DNA from: Ypsolopha sequella
Taxonomy: Eukaryota; Arthropoda; Insecta; Lepidoptera; Ypsolophidae
Assembly: GCA_934047225.1 (NCBI GenBank)
Contig: OW204001.1
Coordinates: forward strand, 12,012,201 to 12,076,200
Direction of reading: 5' to 3'
Length of the DNA stretch: 64,000 bases
Part shown: positions 1 to 11,884 of the stretch, piece after piece
Layout of the letters: every line of letters begins with the position of its first letter
How positions within the stretch are numbered: the first letter of the stretch is position 1
Translations under genes and position numbers: made by a program
The notes under the pieces: generated by a model
Told to the model about the DNA's origin: nothing
What the model saw: the letters and a program-made list of their open reading frames with translations, nothing else
The model's database searches: none

Positions 1-547
1 ATAGATATCATTCACACTAATTTTATTTAAAAAAAACCAACAAAATCGCGAAAGGGATACCTGAAACAAAATCGATAAGAAGTGTGCAATAGAGGGTTAC
101 AAAAAAATTCATTGACAGTACAAATATGAATCGATTAACGTGGTTTGTGGAAAATGAATACCTTAAAGTTCAACCAAAAACATGTATTTTTTTTATGGCT
201 ATACGTAACCTAATTATTGCAACAAAATCATCCGAAAGCTGACATTTTATTTCTGTTTGTATTTTCGTTCCCCTTAAGTAAATAAATACATTATTGCAAG
301 TAATGATAACATCGTTACATATTAAACGAGCACTTCGCATTTAACGTCAATTCCCGCTAAGCCGTGAGCTGGTCCACAATAACCCAGTGCAAGAAGGCCG
401 AGGGCTGAGGATAATCTCTATAGAAATCAAACAGGGCTGTTTCCATCTAAAACCACAATCTCTATTACAGCGTCCCATGAGCTAGATTAGATATTAACTG
501 GCTAACGTAGCTTGAAATTTAATGACAAAGGCGTGATGCATCCACGT
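1..547. other. No gene seen
   Basis: AT-rich sequence with no coding exon, RNA gene or clear repeat that I recognise. Confidence 0.5.
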
Positions 548-1108
548 ATATATCTATACTAATAATAAAGTAGTAAAAAAGTCATGACTGTACATTGAAT
601 GTTTTTACTGTACTGAAGCTATAACTACCATGTTTAGGGTTCCGTACCCAAAGGGTAACCAACGGGACCCTAATACTAAGACTCCGCTGTTCGTCTCTCT
701 ATCCGTCTGTCCATCTGTCACCAGGCTGTATCTCATGCACCGTGATAGTTAGACAGTTGAAATTTTCACACATGATGTATTTCTGTTGCCGCTATAACAA
801 CAAGTACAAAAAAAAACAGAATAAAATAAATATATAAGGGGCTCCCATACAACAGACATGTTTTTTTGCCGTTTTTATAGATAATGGTACGGAACCCTTC
901 GTGCGCGAGTCCAACTCGCACTTGGCCGGTTTTTAAAATTTTTGTCTGTCTGTCTTTTTGTTCCGTTTTAACTCGAGAACTACTCGACGAATTTGGATGC
1001 GGTTTTCGTTATTGTCGTCATTATATTCGTTATTATCATCGTAGTGAGTAACGCACAAGTCGAAAACGGGGCAGTGATTTTATAAACGCGGGCAATAGGC
1101 TAGTATGT
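548..1108 (+). repeat. Lepidopteran dispersed repeat, split by a nested repeat
   Basis: The left edge resembles the start of common lepidopteran repeats (ATCTATACTAATAATAAAG). The right part has GTCTGTCTGTC, TCGAGAACTACTCGACGAAT and an end reading CGCGGGCAATAGGCTAGT. The middle (632-935) is a second repeat, so this looks like one element interrupted by another. The family assignment is from memory. Confidence 0.45.
632..935 (+). repeat. TTTAGGGTTCCGTACC-type lepidopteran repeat, near full length
   Basis: It starts TTTAGGGTTCCGTACCC, has AAGACTCCGCTGT and a CATCTGTCACCAGGCTG block, and ends with an inverted GGTACGGAACCCTT followed by CTCGCACTTGGCCGG. I know this arrangement as a very common dispersed repeat in moths and butterflies. 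Diverged relatives lie at about 2577, 8476, 11885, 13862, 14759, 19430 and 25623. Confidence 0.7.
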
Positions 1109-1199
1109 GTATTAAAGCGAAGTACCACTCACTCCCTCACTCAACATAAAATCTCCGAAAGTACAGGTCATAAAAACTTTAAATTTGGCAGGTTTATAC

Positions 1200-1547
1200 C
1201 TACTTCAGCAAGAAGCTATTATTTTGATAGAATATTATATTATTTTTGGAACCTTTTTCTAGGGATCTGTTATACAGAAAAGCGATTGGAGAAATTTGGC
1301 TCGATAACAATATTGATTGCAATGAGGCCTTCTTCAACGCCTCTTTTCTCCTGGTTCTGGAATTTGGATATATTTGCAATAACACATATTATTAAATGGG
1401 TTTTAATAGTATCTAGGACCTGGTTAAATGAAATTTTGATAGCAACTTGATAAATTTTATATTAATAAAACACCGATTTTTTGCTACTTTCTCCCAAATC
1501 TGTCCCTCTCGCACTGAGGATTTTTCCGCATTACATATCGTCTTTAA
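1200..1547 (-). repeat. Decayed TTAA-flanked MITE (relative of the 5.4-kb copy)
   Basis: On the minus strand it keeps the family core, GCGAGAGGGACAGATTTG and the adjoining GCAAAAAATCGG, and ends near a TTAA at 1544-1547 next to an altered GACGATATGTAA terminus. The other end is not clear. It is an older member of the family at 5438, 17330, 23353, 33990, 42516 and 56960. Confidence 0.45.
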
Positions 1548-1915
1548 CCACGCAAACATCTGCTAGGAATGGATTTTATGATACAGGTTCATACGTGGTT
1601 TATACATCCAAGGGGTTCATCATAAATTTCATTGAAAGTTGAATTGAATTACGTTTTGTTAACTCTTTCAGAGCGGGTGGATCCGTGGTCAAAAGTTTAG
1701 TCTATACCGAATGTAAATATACAGTTCTCTTTAAATGAAACCAGAACCACATACTCTAGAGATCATACTGAACCATTATCCTAAAAAAACTATGGCGCGA
1801 AAATTAAAAAAAAAAACAAAGGACTGCCGACAGAACTGAAAACTTTACTGTCAAATTATCAGTTTGAAGTTTCAAGCCATACTCATAGCTCTCAGATAAA
1901 TGATCTGAGTCTTAT
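1548..1915. other. No gene seen
   Basis: AT-rich spacer; nothing recognised. Confidence 0.5.
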
Positions 1916-2449
1916 GCCGGCGCCACACATGTGGACACTTATTTGCACACTTCTTCGACGACTTTGTACACACATTTGGCGCACCTGCCACACATGCTTC
2001 GCAAACTCTTTTCTCCACAGTATGCTGGTAGACAACAAAGGAGATGGACGACGATTTCGTGGACGCAGTGTGCTTATACTATTTATGTGTATGTAATTAT
2101 TTTTTACATGAGCAACAAAATATATTGAAAATATATATATATGGTTCCCCTTGCAGCAACTCAATAAATTCTAGGACGCATTCGTTACTCCAGTCCATTT
2201 TGAACGATCAAGCACGTAGTGTCTCACACAACCATTCCGTACAACAGCGCTCGCGCAACTGGTCTTTGCAAATAGTGTGGCAGGCTACGCACTTATTTGA
2301 ACACATTCCTTTGATGTGCGCTAAAAAACCGATACCGCTCGGCAAAGTGCAAATCTGTGTACAAACTTTGGAACACATAGACAAAGTCTCGTGCCACACA
2401 GTGTGTCCACTCGAGTGTTCAAATAAGTGTACACATGTCTGGTGCCGGC
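1916..2449. mobile_element. MITE with about 35-bp terminal inverted repeats
   Basis: The left end GCCGGCGCCACACATGTG and the reverse of the right end, GCCGGCACCAGACATGTG, match for roughly 35 bp, including ACACTTATTTG. The interior is rich in GTGTGCAAA-like words and has no transposase. The open frames inside it come from its composition. Superfamily not determined. Confidence 0.65.
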
Positions 2450-2576
2450 TTTAGAGAAACTTCCCCTAAAGAGGTGCAATGGCACTTGGTTAGCATGTCG
2501 GTGACGCGAACCCATAAGATTTATCCCTACCAAAAATCGCTCAACGTGCCAAAAGAAGTTTTCACTCCAAAAAAAA

Positions 2577-2884
2577 ACCAGCCAAGTGCGAGTCAGACTC
2601 GCGTACCTAAAGTTCCGTATCGTGGATGATAAATTTAATTTTGCATTTTTTTTCGTGAATTTCTCAACCGCTATATTTTTCTTGTAATCTTTACGCAAAC
2701 ACATATTACCAGGATTTTTTCATATTTCATATTTGTTTACACCGTAATAAATTAATGCTATTTTTCTATCAAATTTCAAGTCTTTATCTTTAACGGTGCT
2801 AAAGTTATGAGGCTGTGACATACGGATGGACGGACGGACGGACAGCGAAACCTCACCATAAAGGTTCCCACGGAACCCTAAAAA
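2577..2884 (-). repeat. TTTAGGGTTCCGTACC-type repeat, minus copy
   Basis: The right edge reads CACGGAACCCTAAAAA, with GGACGGACGGACGGACAG before it; the left edge is GCCAAGTGCGAGTCAGACTC. It shares an internal ACCGCTATATTTTTCTTGTAATC-like block with the copy at 8476-8957, so the two form one subfamily. Confidence 0.6.
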
Positions 2885-3195
2885 CACTTGTAAATACAAA
2901 ATAGTCTCATGGTTGGATGACCATAATAAAAATTGTTCGTTGTCCGAGTACTATCACCTAGTTTGCTGGTTAACATCAATCAAAGTGTCAACGTATTTAA
3001 ATTGAACGGCAATGTAATTTTGAGAGAGCTGGGTGTGAAATCAGGGCATGAAATCGAATTGGGTTATCGATTTTGAAACCTGTGATTGTAAGTAATGTAA
3101 CTGCCATCAATAAACTTCCACAACCTTATCTGTAAACATGTACGTAGGCAAATCGTAGAATTAGGCAGTTGGTAAAGTATGTAATCGAAAATAAT
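2885..3195. other. No gene seen
   Basis: AT-rich spacer; nothing recognised. Confidence 0.45.
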
Positions 3196-3720
3196 AGGTC
3201 GTTACCTATGAAACTGCCGAAATCTTCTTACAGATTCATGAGTTCATAATTCCTGTAATTCAATAGCTATTTCAATTATTTGTTTTTTGTTTGAAAGTTC
3301 ATTTCAAGGTTTTACATCTACGTATTAAATTTAGTTTTATTTTCAGTTTGCTCATAAAATTAAATCTTCAAAAACAGTTCGTCCTACATGCCATCCATTT
3401 CCATGATGAGATTCGTAATAATTTTCTACAGCTGACACTTTTAAATTTTTTTATTTATGTTGCTGTTAGCTTAATGTTGTCTCATTCATACACACTACAC
3501 ACCTTTGTGTGCACGTATCACTCACACGAACGCCAAAATCGCGAAAAAAAATTATGCAATTGGATTCCCTGGATTGTGACAATGATGAACGACATAAACA
3601 ATATGGGTTTGGATAAGAATGAAATCATGAAATCAAAATGTTCCGCATATCAGAAACGTCAGATCTGTATGGCGTATGCAACGACATTCTAGAATGTCGT
3701 TCTGCGTATGGCATCTCTAA
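3196..3720. repeat. Left part of a MITE family also at 33.3 kb, plus a small palindrome
   Basis: It begins AATAGGTCGTTACCTATGAA and continues CTGCCGAAATCTTCTTACAG, closely matching the copy starting at 33296. The middle shares GTCTCATTCATACAC with 33610. Near the right edge is a palindrome, ACGACATTCTAGAATGTCGT (3680-3699). The 133-residue frame across it is not protein-like. Confidence 0.45.
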
Positions 3721-5123
3721 ACGGATGTTCATACTGTTTTGGGTTTGCAAAAACGTACATCATGCAACGCAAGTTTAAATGCAAATTGAATATTTAATAT
3801 ATTTTTGACGCAGGTGGAGCCGCGGGCATAGTAAAACCAGAACAGTAGGTTAACTCACGCCCCGTACGAGACTTAAATACCTACTGTTACAGGGTTGTCC
3901 CTTCTTTTAGTTTCGTAGCTAATAAAACATCAATACTTAAATACAGATATTATACATATATTACGTAGGTATGTATCATGTTTTTAAATATTAATTTATT
4001 TACATTGGGCCTTCAACTCGATGGCAGCAGCAGCGACAGCTGTGCGAATAGATGTACGCGTTACCAACTTATCTGTTGCCGAAGGCCAAACTAAAATGAC
4101 TTCTATATTCATTAGTCACAGTCTTCGTAGCCGCGAGTCGCCGGAATAGATAAGTTTGTGGCGCTGAACTGTTCTCAAGGCGGCCCCTTTTGGCTTGTTG
4201 AGTCGGTATTGAGAAGAACGATGATTCTGGATTTGAGTAATTATTATTGACGCATCCGAAGACAGTATAATATGTTCGATTGCGTGCTGTCGACATATTT
4301 GAAATGGTTGCTGCCGCGCGGCGGCGTGGCGGCTTGTTCGAGAGACTTGACTGAGCGCAACCGCGACGTGACCCCGACTGGCGCCTATCTTGCACGCTAA
4401 GATATTGCTGTTGTGTGCATACTGTAGTTCATGCATACTAGCACGCACACATATTAGCCGTGCGATGTACCTTTGCTTGAAGATAAACAACTGTTCTGGT
4501 TTTATTATGCCGCGGGCATATCTTGTTTTATATATTTTTTTTATAATGACGCTTGGCCGCTGAGAAAGCGTCAAAGACCTAGGATGAGACGCGCTCGCCC
4601 AGAAAGTTGAGACAAGTAAGGTAACTACCACACTTCCAGAAAGTGGAGACAAGTAGGGTAACTACCACACTTCCAGAAAGTGGAGACATGGCTATGTTAC
4701 TCTAGTACCATACTGATAGCATTCTCTATGAATGTAAATGATGAAGTTCGACTAGCCGCCTATTTATAAATAAACCAGTCAGGCCAACGAAGCTATCTGC
4801 TGCAGATTTCCTGTTTGTTTCACTCACCTAGGTTGTGTTGTTGAACTATCGGGGAAAACTTCGCTAGATACCAGTAAAGTCGGTCTGCACTGTTTACCGC
4901 TTTAGTACAGAATGAAACAGAAGGTCCGTAACTATATATTTACGTAATAATTAAATTTTTCTTTTTTTTATGGAATCGTATTCTGCACTGTGAAATCTAC
5001 GTAACCCATAACGCAAAACGTTTCAAAACGCAATGACTCCTGCAAAATAATGCCCAAAAAAACAAAATGAAATATTTTTATAGGGAAACAGGTTTTTCTA
5101 ACTTATCAAAAAAACTGTTCTGA
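3721..5123. other. No host gene; inverted repeat, small tandem repeat and promoter-like patch
   Basis: GGGCATAGTAAAACCAGAAC near 3830 recurs inverted near 4490, as if bounding an element of about 0.7 kb. A 37-bp unit starting CAGAAAGTTGAGACAAGTA repeats at 4600, 4637 and 4674. At 4758-4775, CCGCCTATTTATAAATAA followed by AACCAGTCAGG resembles a TATA-plus-start region such as an LTR would carry. No retroviral-type genes adjoin it. Confidence 0.35.
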
Positions 5124-5417
5124 CCAATGATATTAGAAGAAAGTGTAGATAGGTTATAGGCGATCCGCGAGTGGCACGTTAAAACTTGGCTAATTTGCAA
5201 ACCTGAAGTTAGTATCGCGGCGGCGTCAGCGCACGACGGACGTCGCACGGGACGAAGCTCAGCAACATATAAGTCTTGTCTCTTTTTCGCTCGCGATAAC
5301 TATGAACGTGTCAATACTATTTAATTTACAAGGAAGTCATAATTTATGTTGTGTGCCGTTTTAGAAGTTCGAATCTAGTGTAGGTAACCTATCTACACTT
5401 TCTTCTAATATCGTTGG
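5124..5417. mobile_element. MITE with TIRs and a 6-bp target duplication
   Basis: The left end is CCAATGATATTAGAAGAAAG and the right end is its inverse, CTTTCTTCTAATATCGTTGG, with about 34 bp of pairing. TTCTGA flanks both sides (5118-5123 and 5418-5423). The element is 294 bp, non-coding, and more GC-rich than its surroundings. Confidence 0.75.
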
Positions 5418-5437
5418 TTCTGACGGATTTATTGCTA

Positions 5438-5853
5438 TTAAGGCGATATGTAAAAGTTTTAGCGTCCCTGTTACTCCATATGCGAAAAAACCCTCAGTGC
5501 GAGTGGGACGGATTCGTGGAAAAGTAGCAAAAAGTCGGTTTTTTATTAATATAAAATGTATGTATCAAAAAAATTTTCAAGCAGACTTACAAATACATAA
5601 TATCCACATTTTGAATGCAATTTTAAAATGAAATTAGTTAGGATTTCAGAATTACAGGAAAAAATAAAACAATTTAGAGGTCTTTTCGGAATTAAATTCT
5701 ATCGAGAAAATTTCATTCAATCGCGTTTTCCTTCAGTGAGAATCTTAATCAAATACTCAATAAATATTTACCCAAAAATTAAATACGTAGATGACGTTAT
5801 AGTGGAGTAAATGGATTCGAAAAACCCCCATTTTCTTTTTGGTATCGCTTTAA
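5438..5853 (+). mobile_element. TTAA-flanked MITE, subfamily B, copy 1
   Basis: TTAAGGCGATATG opens it and a TATCGCTTTAA-like end closes it. It is 416 bp. The interior has GTTACTCCATATGCG and CAGTGCGAGTGGGACGGATT. A second copy is at 33990-34425. TTAA at both ends suggests a piggyBac-like target site, but no transposase is present, so the class is inferred. Confidence 0.7.
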
Positions 5854-5867
5854 TTATGGACATCAGC

Positions 5868-6006
5868 GGTCTTACCACAAAACTGTGTTTAACTTTAGAC
5901 AGTGTTTAAATCTGTTCCTGTCACTCTTTTACAATAAGAAAAAAAAGGTGACAACGACAGATTTAAACACTGTCTAAAGTTAAACACTGTTTTGTAGTAA
6001 CACCGC
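5868..6006. mobile_element. Small inverted-repeat (hairpin) element
   Basis: Arms containing GTGTTTAACTTTAGACAGTG and its complement are separated by about 30 bases with an A-rich run. It is non-coding. Confidence 0.65.
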
Positions 6007-6183
6007 AGTTGTCTTGATTCTACTACAAATGATCTGTCAACCTTTTCCTTCTCTGCACACGTCGAGAAATATGAAAAAGAATTGTAAATGACTTCTTGAA
6101 GTCATGCGAATGGGAATGAATATGAGAAAGAAAATCAAAAACAATTTCCCACGAAGATCGTATTGCGATGTAAGTACGTTGTA

Positions 6184-6420
6184 CTTTATACTGGGTGTTA
6201 AGATGATGTTGCGGAAGCCGGTAACTGGTGACAGTACTCGTCCATACTAACAATTTTTACTATGAAACAAATTTTTGGATCGCAAAAAAAACAGCTGTTC
6301 CTTAGAAATGTTACATACCTACTTGACCAAATTGAAAGAGTTCTTTTTTTTTTTCAAGATTTCTCGATTTTTTAATGCAAATTCTGGCTTCCACAACATC
6401 ATCTTAACAACCCCGTGTAG
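6184..6420. mobile_element. MITE of the GTTGCGGAAGCCGG family, copy 1
   Basis: The left end is TACTGGGTGTTAAGATGATG followed by TTGCGGAAGCCGG; the right end is the inverse, GGCTTCCACAACATCATCTT. Relatives: 8984-9212, 13645-13856, 63469-63688. Inner blocks include a run of 12-13 T and AAAACAGCTGTTCC. Confidence 0.65.
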
Positions 6421-8475
6421 TATCCATCCAAAAACATATACCTCTCTATGGTATTTGCTGTTTGTAAAGGAGAGGGGTCGAAAGAGCAAAGGTTGCGGAT
6501 GAACAGCCAGCCTGCACGCTTCTATATTACCTTTTATTCCGGTTTAGATGCTGTTAAACGATTTTACGTTTTATTGCGCAGTAAACACGTTGCGATATCG
6601 CTTAAGGTTTGTCAAACGGCTCTATAAACGCGGCGTAAAACGTGCGTGGGCTAATCTGTTTCTTTGTGGACTTTTTAGGGTCCAGCCGTCATTGGTTTGG
6701 TGACATTAGGCGAAAAGGTCCTTAATGGGTTTTCAGTCTATCTTCAGCAAAAGTTTCAGGATGTAAGTGGTCTGAGTAAGTGTTATATAGCCTTCTGCAA
6801 CTAATGTTGGTGCCTATAAAAATAAATAGGCGCATAAGGATTATAGAAGCTTTCGAAAAAGTGGTTGGTGGGTGAGAACCTTACTAGGTGGTCACAAAAT
6901 ATGGACCGAAATGGACTACCGCCGTCTCGGCGTCATTGTATACTGGTAATTCTAATCACGAGTTCAAATCCTAAAAGCACGTCCGGTCCACGCACAGTTT
7001 ATAGCAAATAATACATTTTATCCTGGGCTATTGGTCCGTTTATCTAAAAATTTCAAAATCGACAAATTGTAAAAAATATCACATAGACTGAATAATACAA
7101 ATAATCACGCAGCGAAACAACTGATTGGAGGGATTTTGCTAATAGTTATTAAAATATTTTATATGGAAAAATAAAGAAGATTGGTGTAGATTCACTTCAT
7201 ATTTATATTACCTATTTAATTAAAAAAAAACTCTAGGAGCATTTTAAAACTAAAAAAATAGGGTAGATATATATTTTCAAGACAAATATTTACATCTAAA
7301 TATAGTTTTTATCCTAAAGTTGCAGCATTTTCGTAAAAATATTCATCATCATGAGATTTTTTAGACCAAAAGTTCGAAAATATGGCTTATTAAACCTAAA
7401 TCTCGAAATGGTTTTCGAATTAACACACCTTAAAATAATTAAGTTTAAGCGAATTCTTGATATACCGAGATACTTATGTCATGTGGAATTTAAAAAAAAA
7501 CTGTCTTGGTAATGTTTGTGATATAGCGGCGGCAAAAAGGATAAAATGCCATCTTGCGGGTTTGAGTGGGCCTAATATTGTAAATAAACTTCGGGGTAGC
7601 GCAGGAAGTACCCGCATTTATTTTTATTTTTTGTGTTAAAGTAGGTTAAGCTCATTCATAATTTTGTCATAAGGTTGTGTATATATTTTTTATTCATACT
7701 CAAATGTCATTCATTTAAACTCATTAGTAGGTTGTATATATTTTATGTAATTTACTGTTTATAATTCGACTGATGCCGGCCCCAAAGTGGGCCGAAATAT
7801 ATTTCGAAAATAAGTTTTTATACACTGTTTTAATTATACAAAAAGTAATAATAAAATAAATGCTCTATGTAGCAACATATATATATTTATTTCAAGTTTA
7901 TTAAACATACAAACATCAAAGTTAATAATTCCATTGCATCTCGATCTCGAAATGTGGGTAGACAGATTTGAAAACTATTTTGAGAAACCCTCTCCCCCAC
8001 CGATCGTCCGTATCAGCCCCGAGACTGTAGTTGGATAAATTGTTTTGTTTGCAATGATTCTGCATTAGGTGGAGATTTACTTGCGGTCCGATTCACGCTC
8101 ACAGTTGAATTAAAGCGCTTAGTGTCGCCAAATAAGCAGCTCGATGCCAATGTGTGTCGGTACAAACATCGATGGAAATAACGTTCATATCAACGCGCAA
8201 ACCAAAGTGGCTTTGTATTGCGCAAAATAGGAGCAAATAATACCTTTCACAAGGACGCGATTGTTCGATTGAAAAACCCTGTTTCGGTTTAGCTATCAAG
8301 TTTACCTCTCGGGCGAATCACATCGTTTAATAATCATCGAACTTCACTTTAGAGGTAAGTTCGTTTGATTTTCTATTAATCAAAGGGCCGAGCTGCCTAG
8401 GAGCAGAAGGGAGTTCAAGCCAAAAATAACATGGACAAAAAACATGAAGAAGTTTTGGGGAAACGAAAAAATGAA
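6421..8475. other. Long gene-free stretch
   Basis: Mostly AT-rich, with no coding signal. At 7770-7800, ACTGATGCCGGCCCCAAAGT followed by GGGCCGAAATATATTTCG recalls a motif also seen near 18816, 60430 and 60800. It is probably the edge of a dispersed repeat. Confidence 0.4.
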
Positions 8476-8957
8476 TTTGGCTAAGTGCGAGTTGGAGTTA
8501 CGCACAAAGGGTTCCGTACCACCACACCACACACCCTAAAATATGGTAAAATACAACTATGTAGATGTAATAGCAACGTATTAAGGCCACACAAACAATA
8601 AGGTACTAATATGGTAGCTCTTGATAAACAATTCGCGGCTTCCGCTGAGTACTGAATCCGAATATCTAAACCGCTACATTTTTCCTCTTTATGTAATCAA
8701 ATCATCTATTACCACCATTTTTTTCATATATTTCGGTCTGCTTGTTTTGGAGATGAGGGGGCATGATAACGTTAAAAAAATGCTACTTTTCGAAGTTTTT
8801 TGTATGGGAACGCCTCTCGTGTATTTTTTTTTTATTATTTGCTAGTAACATATAGTAACACGTACTGTGTGAATATTTCAACTGGCTACCTTTAACGGCT
8901 GAAGCTGAAGACCCCTGTGACAGACGGACGGACAGATAGACAGCGGAGGCTGAGTAA
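8476..8957 (-). repeat. TTTAGGGTTCCGTACC-type repeat, minus, diverged
   Basis: It begins TGGCTAAGTGCGAGTTGG with AAAGGGTTCCGTACC, carries AACCGCTACATTTTTCCTCT as in the 2.6-kb copy, and ends near CAGACGGACGGACAGATAGA. Confidence 0.55.
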
Positions 8958-8983
8958 ATATATACAGCAGAGTAAATATATAC

Positions 8984-9212
8984 TGGGTGTTAAGATGAAG
9001 TTGCGGAAGCCGGAAACTGGCGATAGTACACGAAAAAACGAACAGGATTTCGTGAAAAAAATTTGAGAAATAGAGAAAAAAAAACAGTTAGGTATTTCAT
9101 ACATTTTGTTCGGGTAGTTTTCTATGGAACAACAGGTTTTTTTTCGTGATTCGAGGTTTGGTTCCATTGAAAAAGTTGTTCGTGTGAACGAGTACTATCG
9201 CCAGTTTTCGGC
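8984..9212. mobile_element. MITE of the GTTGCGGAAGCCGG family, copy 2
   Basis: The left end is TACTGGGTGTTAAGATGAAG with TTGCGGAAGCCGG. The right end reads TATCGCCAGTTTTCGGC but has lost its outermost bases. The middle has paired A-rich and T-rich runs. Confidence 0.65.
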
Positions 9213-9354
9213 TATATGTGACAGGTAGACGAAGGTATATATATTTTTTTACCTTCATGACGTAATTTTCTCCTGTCTTGTATTTTTATCTCTTTACTTA
9301 AACTTACTTTTAGCATTAGTTGTTTGTAAGTAACTAATATTAAGATAAAAAAAG

Positions 9355-9440
9355 AAATGATCTTGCTAAGTTTCTTGCCTTTCTTCCTAACAAGACTAAT
9401 CAAATCGGCGGAGCTAGGCATATATTTAAATATATGTATT
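9355..9440 (+). repeat. LINE 3'-region fragment
   Basis: ATGATCTTGCTAAGTTTCTT and CGGCGGAGCTAGGCATAT match the start of the LINE tail at 49447-49830, which also occurs inverted at 55561-55930. Confidence 0.5.
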
Positions 9441-9448
9441 GGATATAT

Positions 9449-9504
9449 TTTTATAGCACACTGTGCGTAAAATGACCGCTTTACGCACGCTGTGCTATAA
9501 AAAA
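9449..9504. repeat. Short palindromic element TATAGCACACTGTGCGTAAA
   Basis: The half TATAGCACACTGTGCGTAAA and the facing half TTTACGCACGCTGTGCTATA form a hairpin of about 55 bp. A longer copy sits inside the MITE at 15648-16007. The following CTCGTGC/CGAGTCG-rich stretch to about 9615 resembles those near 30430 and 31600. Confidence 0.55.
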
Positions 9505-10379
9505 TTATACGAAACTCGTGCGAGAAACTTTTTCTCGACTCGTGTGATTGCAGCACTCGCCTTCGGCTCGTGCCGCAAACTCACACTCGTCAGAAAACGT
9601 TTCATCGCTCTCGTATCGTAATGTACTAATAATATGATTTATTCCTTATTCATTTATTTTTTACTTTATTCAAGTGTATTTTTTTTTTATTTACGTAAGC
9701 CTAACCTTTGTTATTTCCTTGCGTATATTTTGTGGTCTGCCTATTCATTAGTGAATGAGTAATAGATAAGGTAAGAGTATTGTTATTGTACACACCGGTT
9801 ACCGGATCCTAGTACAAAGATAAACTCTTTGGAGTTTTTTTGTGCTATTTGTACCTAATTATTGTATTATGTAATATGTATGACAATAAATTAAAAAAAA
9901 TATATATATATATATTTCCCCATATTACTATTTATTATATAAAACTATTAACTATAGATATAGATGATTTAATTATATTACATGAAAAGCGACCTGTAAT
10001 AAGTGTATCTGATATACCTACATTACATAAATAAATATATTTATTATAAATATATTATTTTATATATATTAATTATATATATATTTATAAATATGTTTTA
10101 TAAATTCCACCAAGTGCCAACAATCACTAGCATCTACTAAATATATTTCTATTTTGATTTCTGAACCCAAAAAAAGGACAGGTATTTTTCCTTGAAATAC
10201 GCTAGTAGAAGAAGAAGTGGACGTTTTACGATTGTTGTGTACAAATCGTGGGCTGATATTGACATGACCGTTAAACGATATGGCAGGTATTGGTTGACCC
10301 AGACCAAGAAATGCCGCAATCATCGAACGAAGAGGCGCGTTATGATATGGCAAATTCTAATTATAATCGCACCGATATG
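9505..10379. other. Gene-free, with AT microsatellites
   Basis: TA-rich runs lie at 9898-9915 and 10035-10100. No exon was seen. Near 10107, TTCCACCAAGTGCCAACAAT has relatives near 27490 and 48280, pointing to a shared dispersed repeat. Confidence 0.4.
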
Positions 10380-10634
10380 TATATAAGGTCTTTCAATGTA
10401 AATGGAAAGTAATTTTGGAGGTGATTCAGTATCGTTAATACATCACAATCCACTGCAGAACACTTTTTTTTCACTTCTCGGTACAAAGTGGTCCGATCAG
10501 CTGACTCAGTTTGTATGGACAAGTGAAGAAAAAGTTCGCGCAAAAAAATGCACTTTACATTGGAATGTGATGTATTAACGATACTGAATCACCTCCTAAA
10601 TTACTTTCCATTTAAATTGAAAGACCTTATATAG
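10380..10634. mobile_element. MITE with roughly 65-bp terminal inverted repeats
   Basis: The left arm TATATAAGGTCTTTCAATGT continues through GGAGGTGATTCAGTATCGTT to ATACATCAC. The right arm is its near-exact complement, ending ATTGAAAGACCTTATATA. A loop of about 110 bp separates the arms. No coding. Confidence 0.75.
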
Positions 10635-11461
10635 AAAATAAAAAAAAAGAAAGTAGTATGTTATTAATTTTAGGGTTACATTACACATTTTTTTGGATTG
10701 AATCATTGAGCGGCCGCGATAAACCGTTGGCAGTGGAGGTCGGAAACTCAACCGTCGCTTCAGCAGATAAAGACCAATTTCACATAACACTGTATTAACA
10801 CGCTAAGTAGAGGTTTCGCAAGGAGGAATTTTATTCACAAGTTTTATTATTCAAAAAAAAACTAAACGTTTTAGAAAAAATCTGTTCGTTTCAGAGTGTA
10901 ATTAAGTTTATACAGGTCCATAATTAATATGTATGGAATTTTGCTCAAGTAATCTTAAACCTCGACATGACAACTTTTTTTAAGAGCAATCTTTGTTGTT
11001 TTTTTTCTCATTACTAGAATGATTTCAAATGATTCTGTTTCGCTAAGTGTGTGCATTATATTCTAGATATAAGTACTTTTTTTTTAGTTATAGTATTTCA
11101 ATATTCAAACCAAGAAGAATAAATTAGGGAACTTTGATGTTTTTGCGGGGCCTATCCTCAATCATAGCCTTAAATAACCTCTGTAGTTATTAAATTATTA
11201 CGTGGAGCTGCGACAAAATATTAAATACCGCCTCTGATCGGCGGAACTCGCAAACGAATCTAATTACGACAAACCATTGCAGCAGCTTTCAAATATTTTC
11301 TACAAGTTCAAAAGGAAAGTTTAATAATCTCGTTAATTGCGAGCTTGCTAAGGTGCTAGAAAATATGTACAGTCTCATTCAGGTTAACGTTCCTATTTTG
11401 ATACAAATTTAATCGTTGCGACTATCTTATGTCTTATAAATAAAATTGCGGCCTAAAAGAT
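10635..11461. other. No gene seen
   Basis: AT-rich; nothing recognised on either strand. Confidence 0.45.
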
Positions 11462-11820
11462 GATGTAGTGACTAGAATAGAAAATGAATGCTTCGGTTGT
11501 TTGACCATGTAAAGAGAATGAATGAAAGTAGAGTGACGAAAGAAATTTATGGTGCGCAAATAGGCCGCCCTAGAAGGACGTATGCTGACCAAATTGGCGA
11601 CATACTGAAGAAGAGCCATGTCAAAAGTACCCGGAATAGAAGAGCTTGTATGACTAGATTGATGGATGTGGAAGAGGCGAAAGAGGTGTGTCTGGATCGT
11701 AGCAGATGGAAATATGTAGTCTCTGTCTACCCCCCTCTGGGAGACAGTCGCGAGTACCTATATGTATATGTATGTATGTACTATGAAATAAGAAAGAACT
11801 GCCATAAATAATATATAAGT
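11462..11820 (+). pseudogene. LINE reverse-transcriptase C-terminal fragment
   Basis: The frame from 11488 reads MLRLFDHVKRMNESRVTKEI, then GRPRRTYADQIGDILKK and MTRLMDVEEAKEVCLDRSRW. This is the conserved tail following the polymerase domain in a lepidopteran LINE type I recognise. The reverse-transcriptase core and endonuclease are absent, so it is a 5'-truncated, dead copy. A TATG-rich run follows. Confidence 0.75.
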
Positions 11821-11884
11821 AAATAATTATAATATATGTGATAATGTAATAAGTTATAATGTATAATGTATGTGAAGAAAATGT

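Noticed and set aside
2044..2704. Frames across the 1.9-kb MITE and the next repeat
   Set aside because: They lie in inverted-repeat sequence and show no protein features.
4069..4652. Overlapping minus-strand frames of 108 and 178 residues
   Set aside because: No recognisable domain, no splice context, low-complexity Arg/Ser content, and a tandem repeat runs through the 5' part.
4730..4870. LTR of a retrovirus-like element
   Set aside because: A TATA-like patch only; no paired LTR, primer site or gag-pol found nearby.
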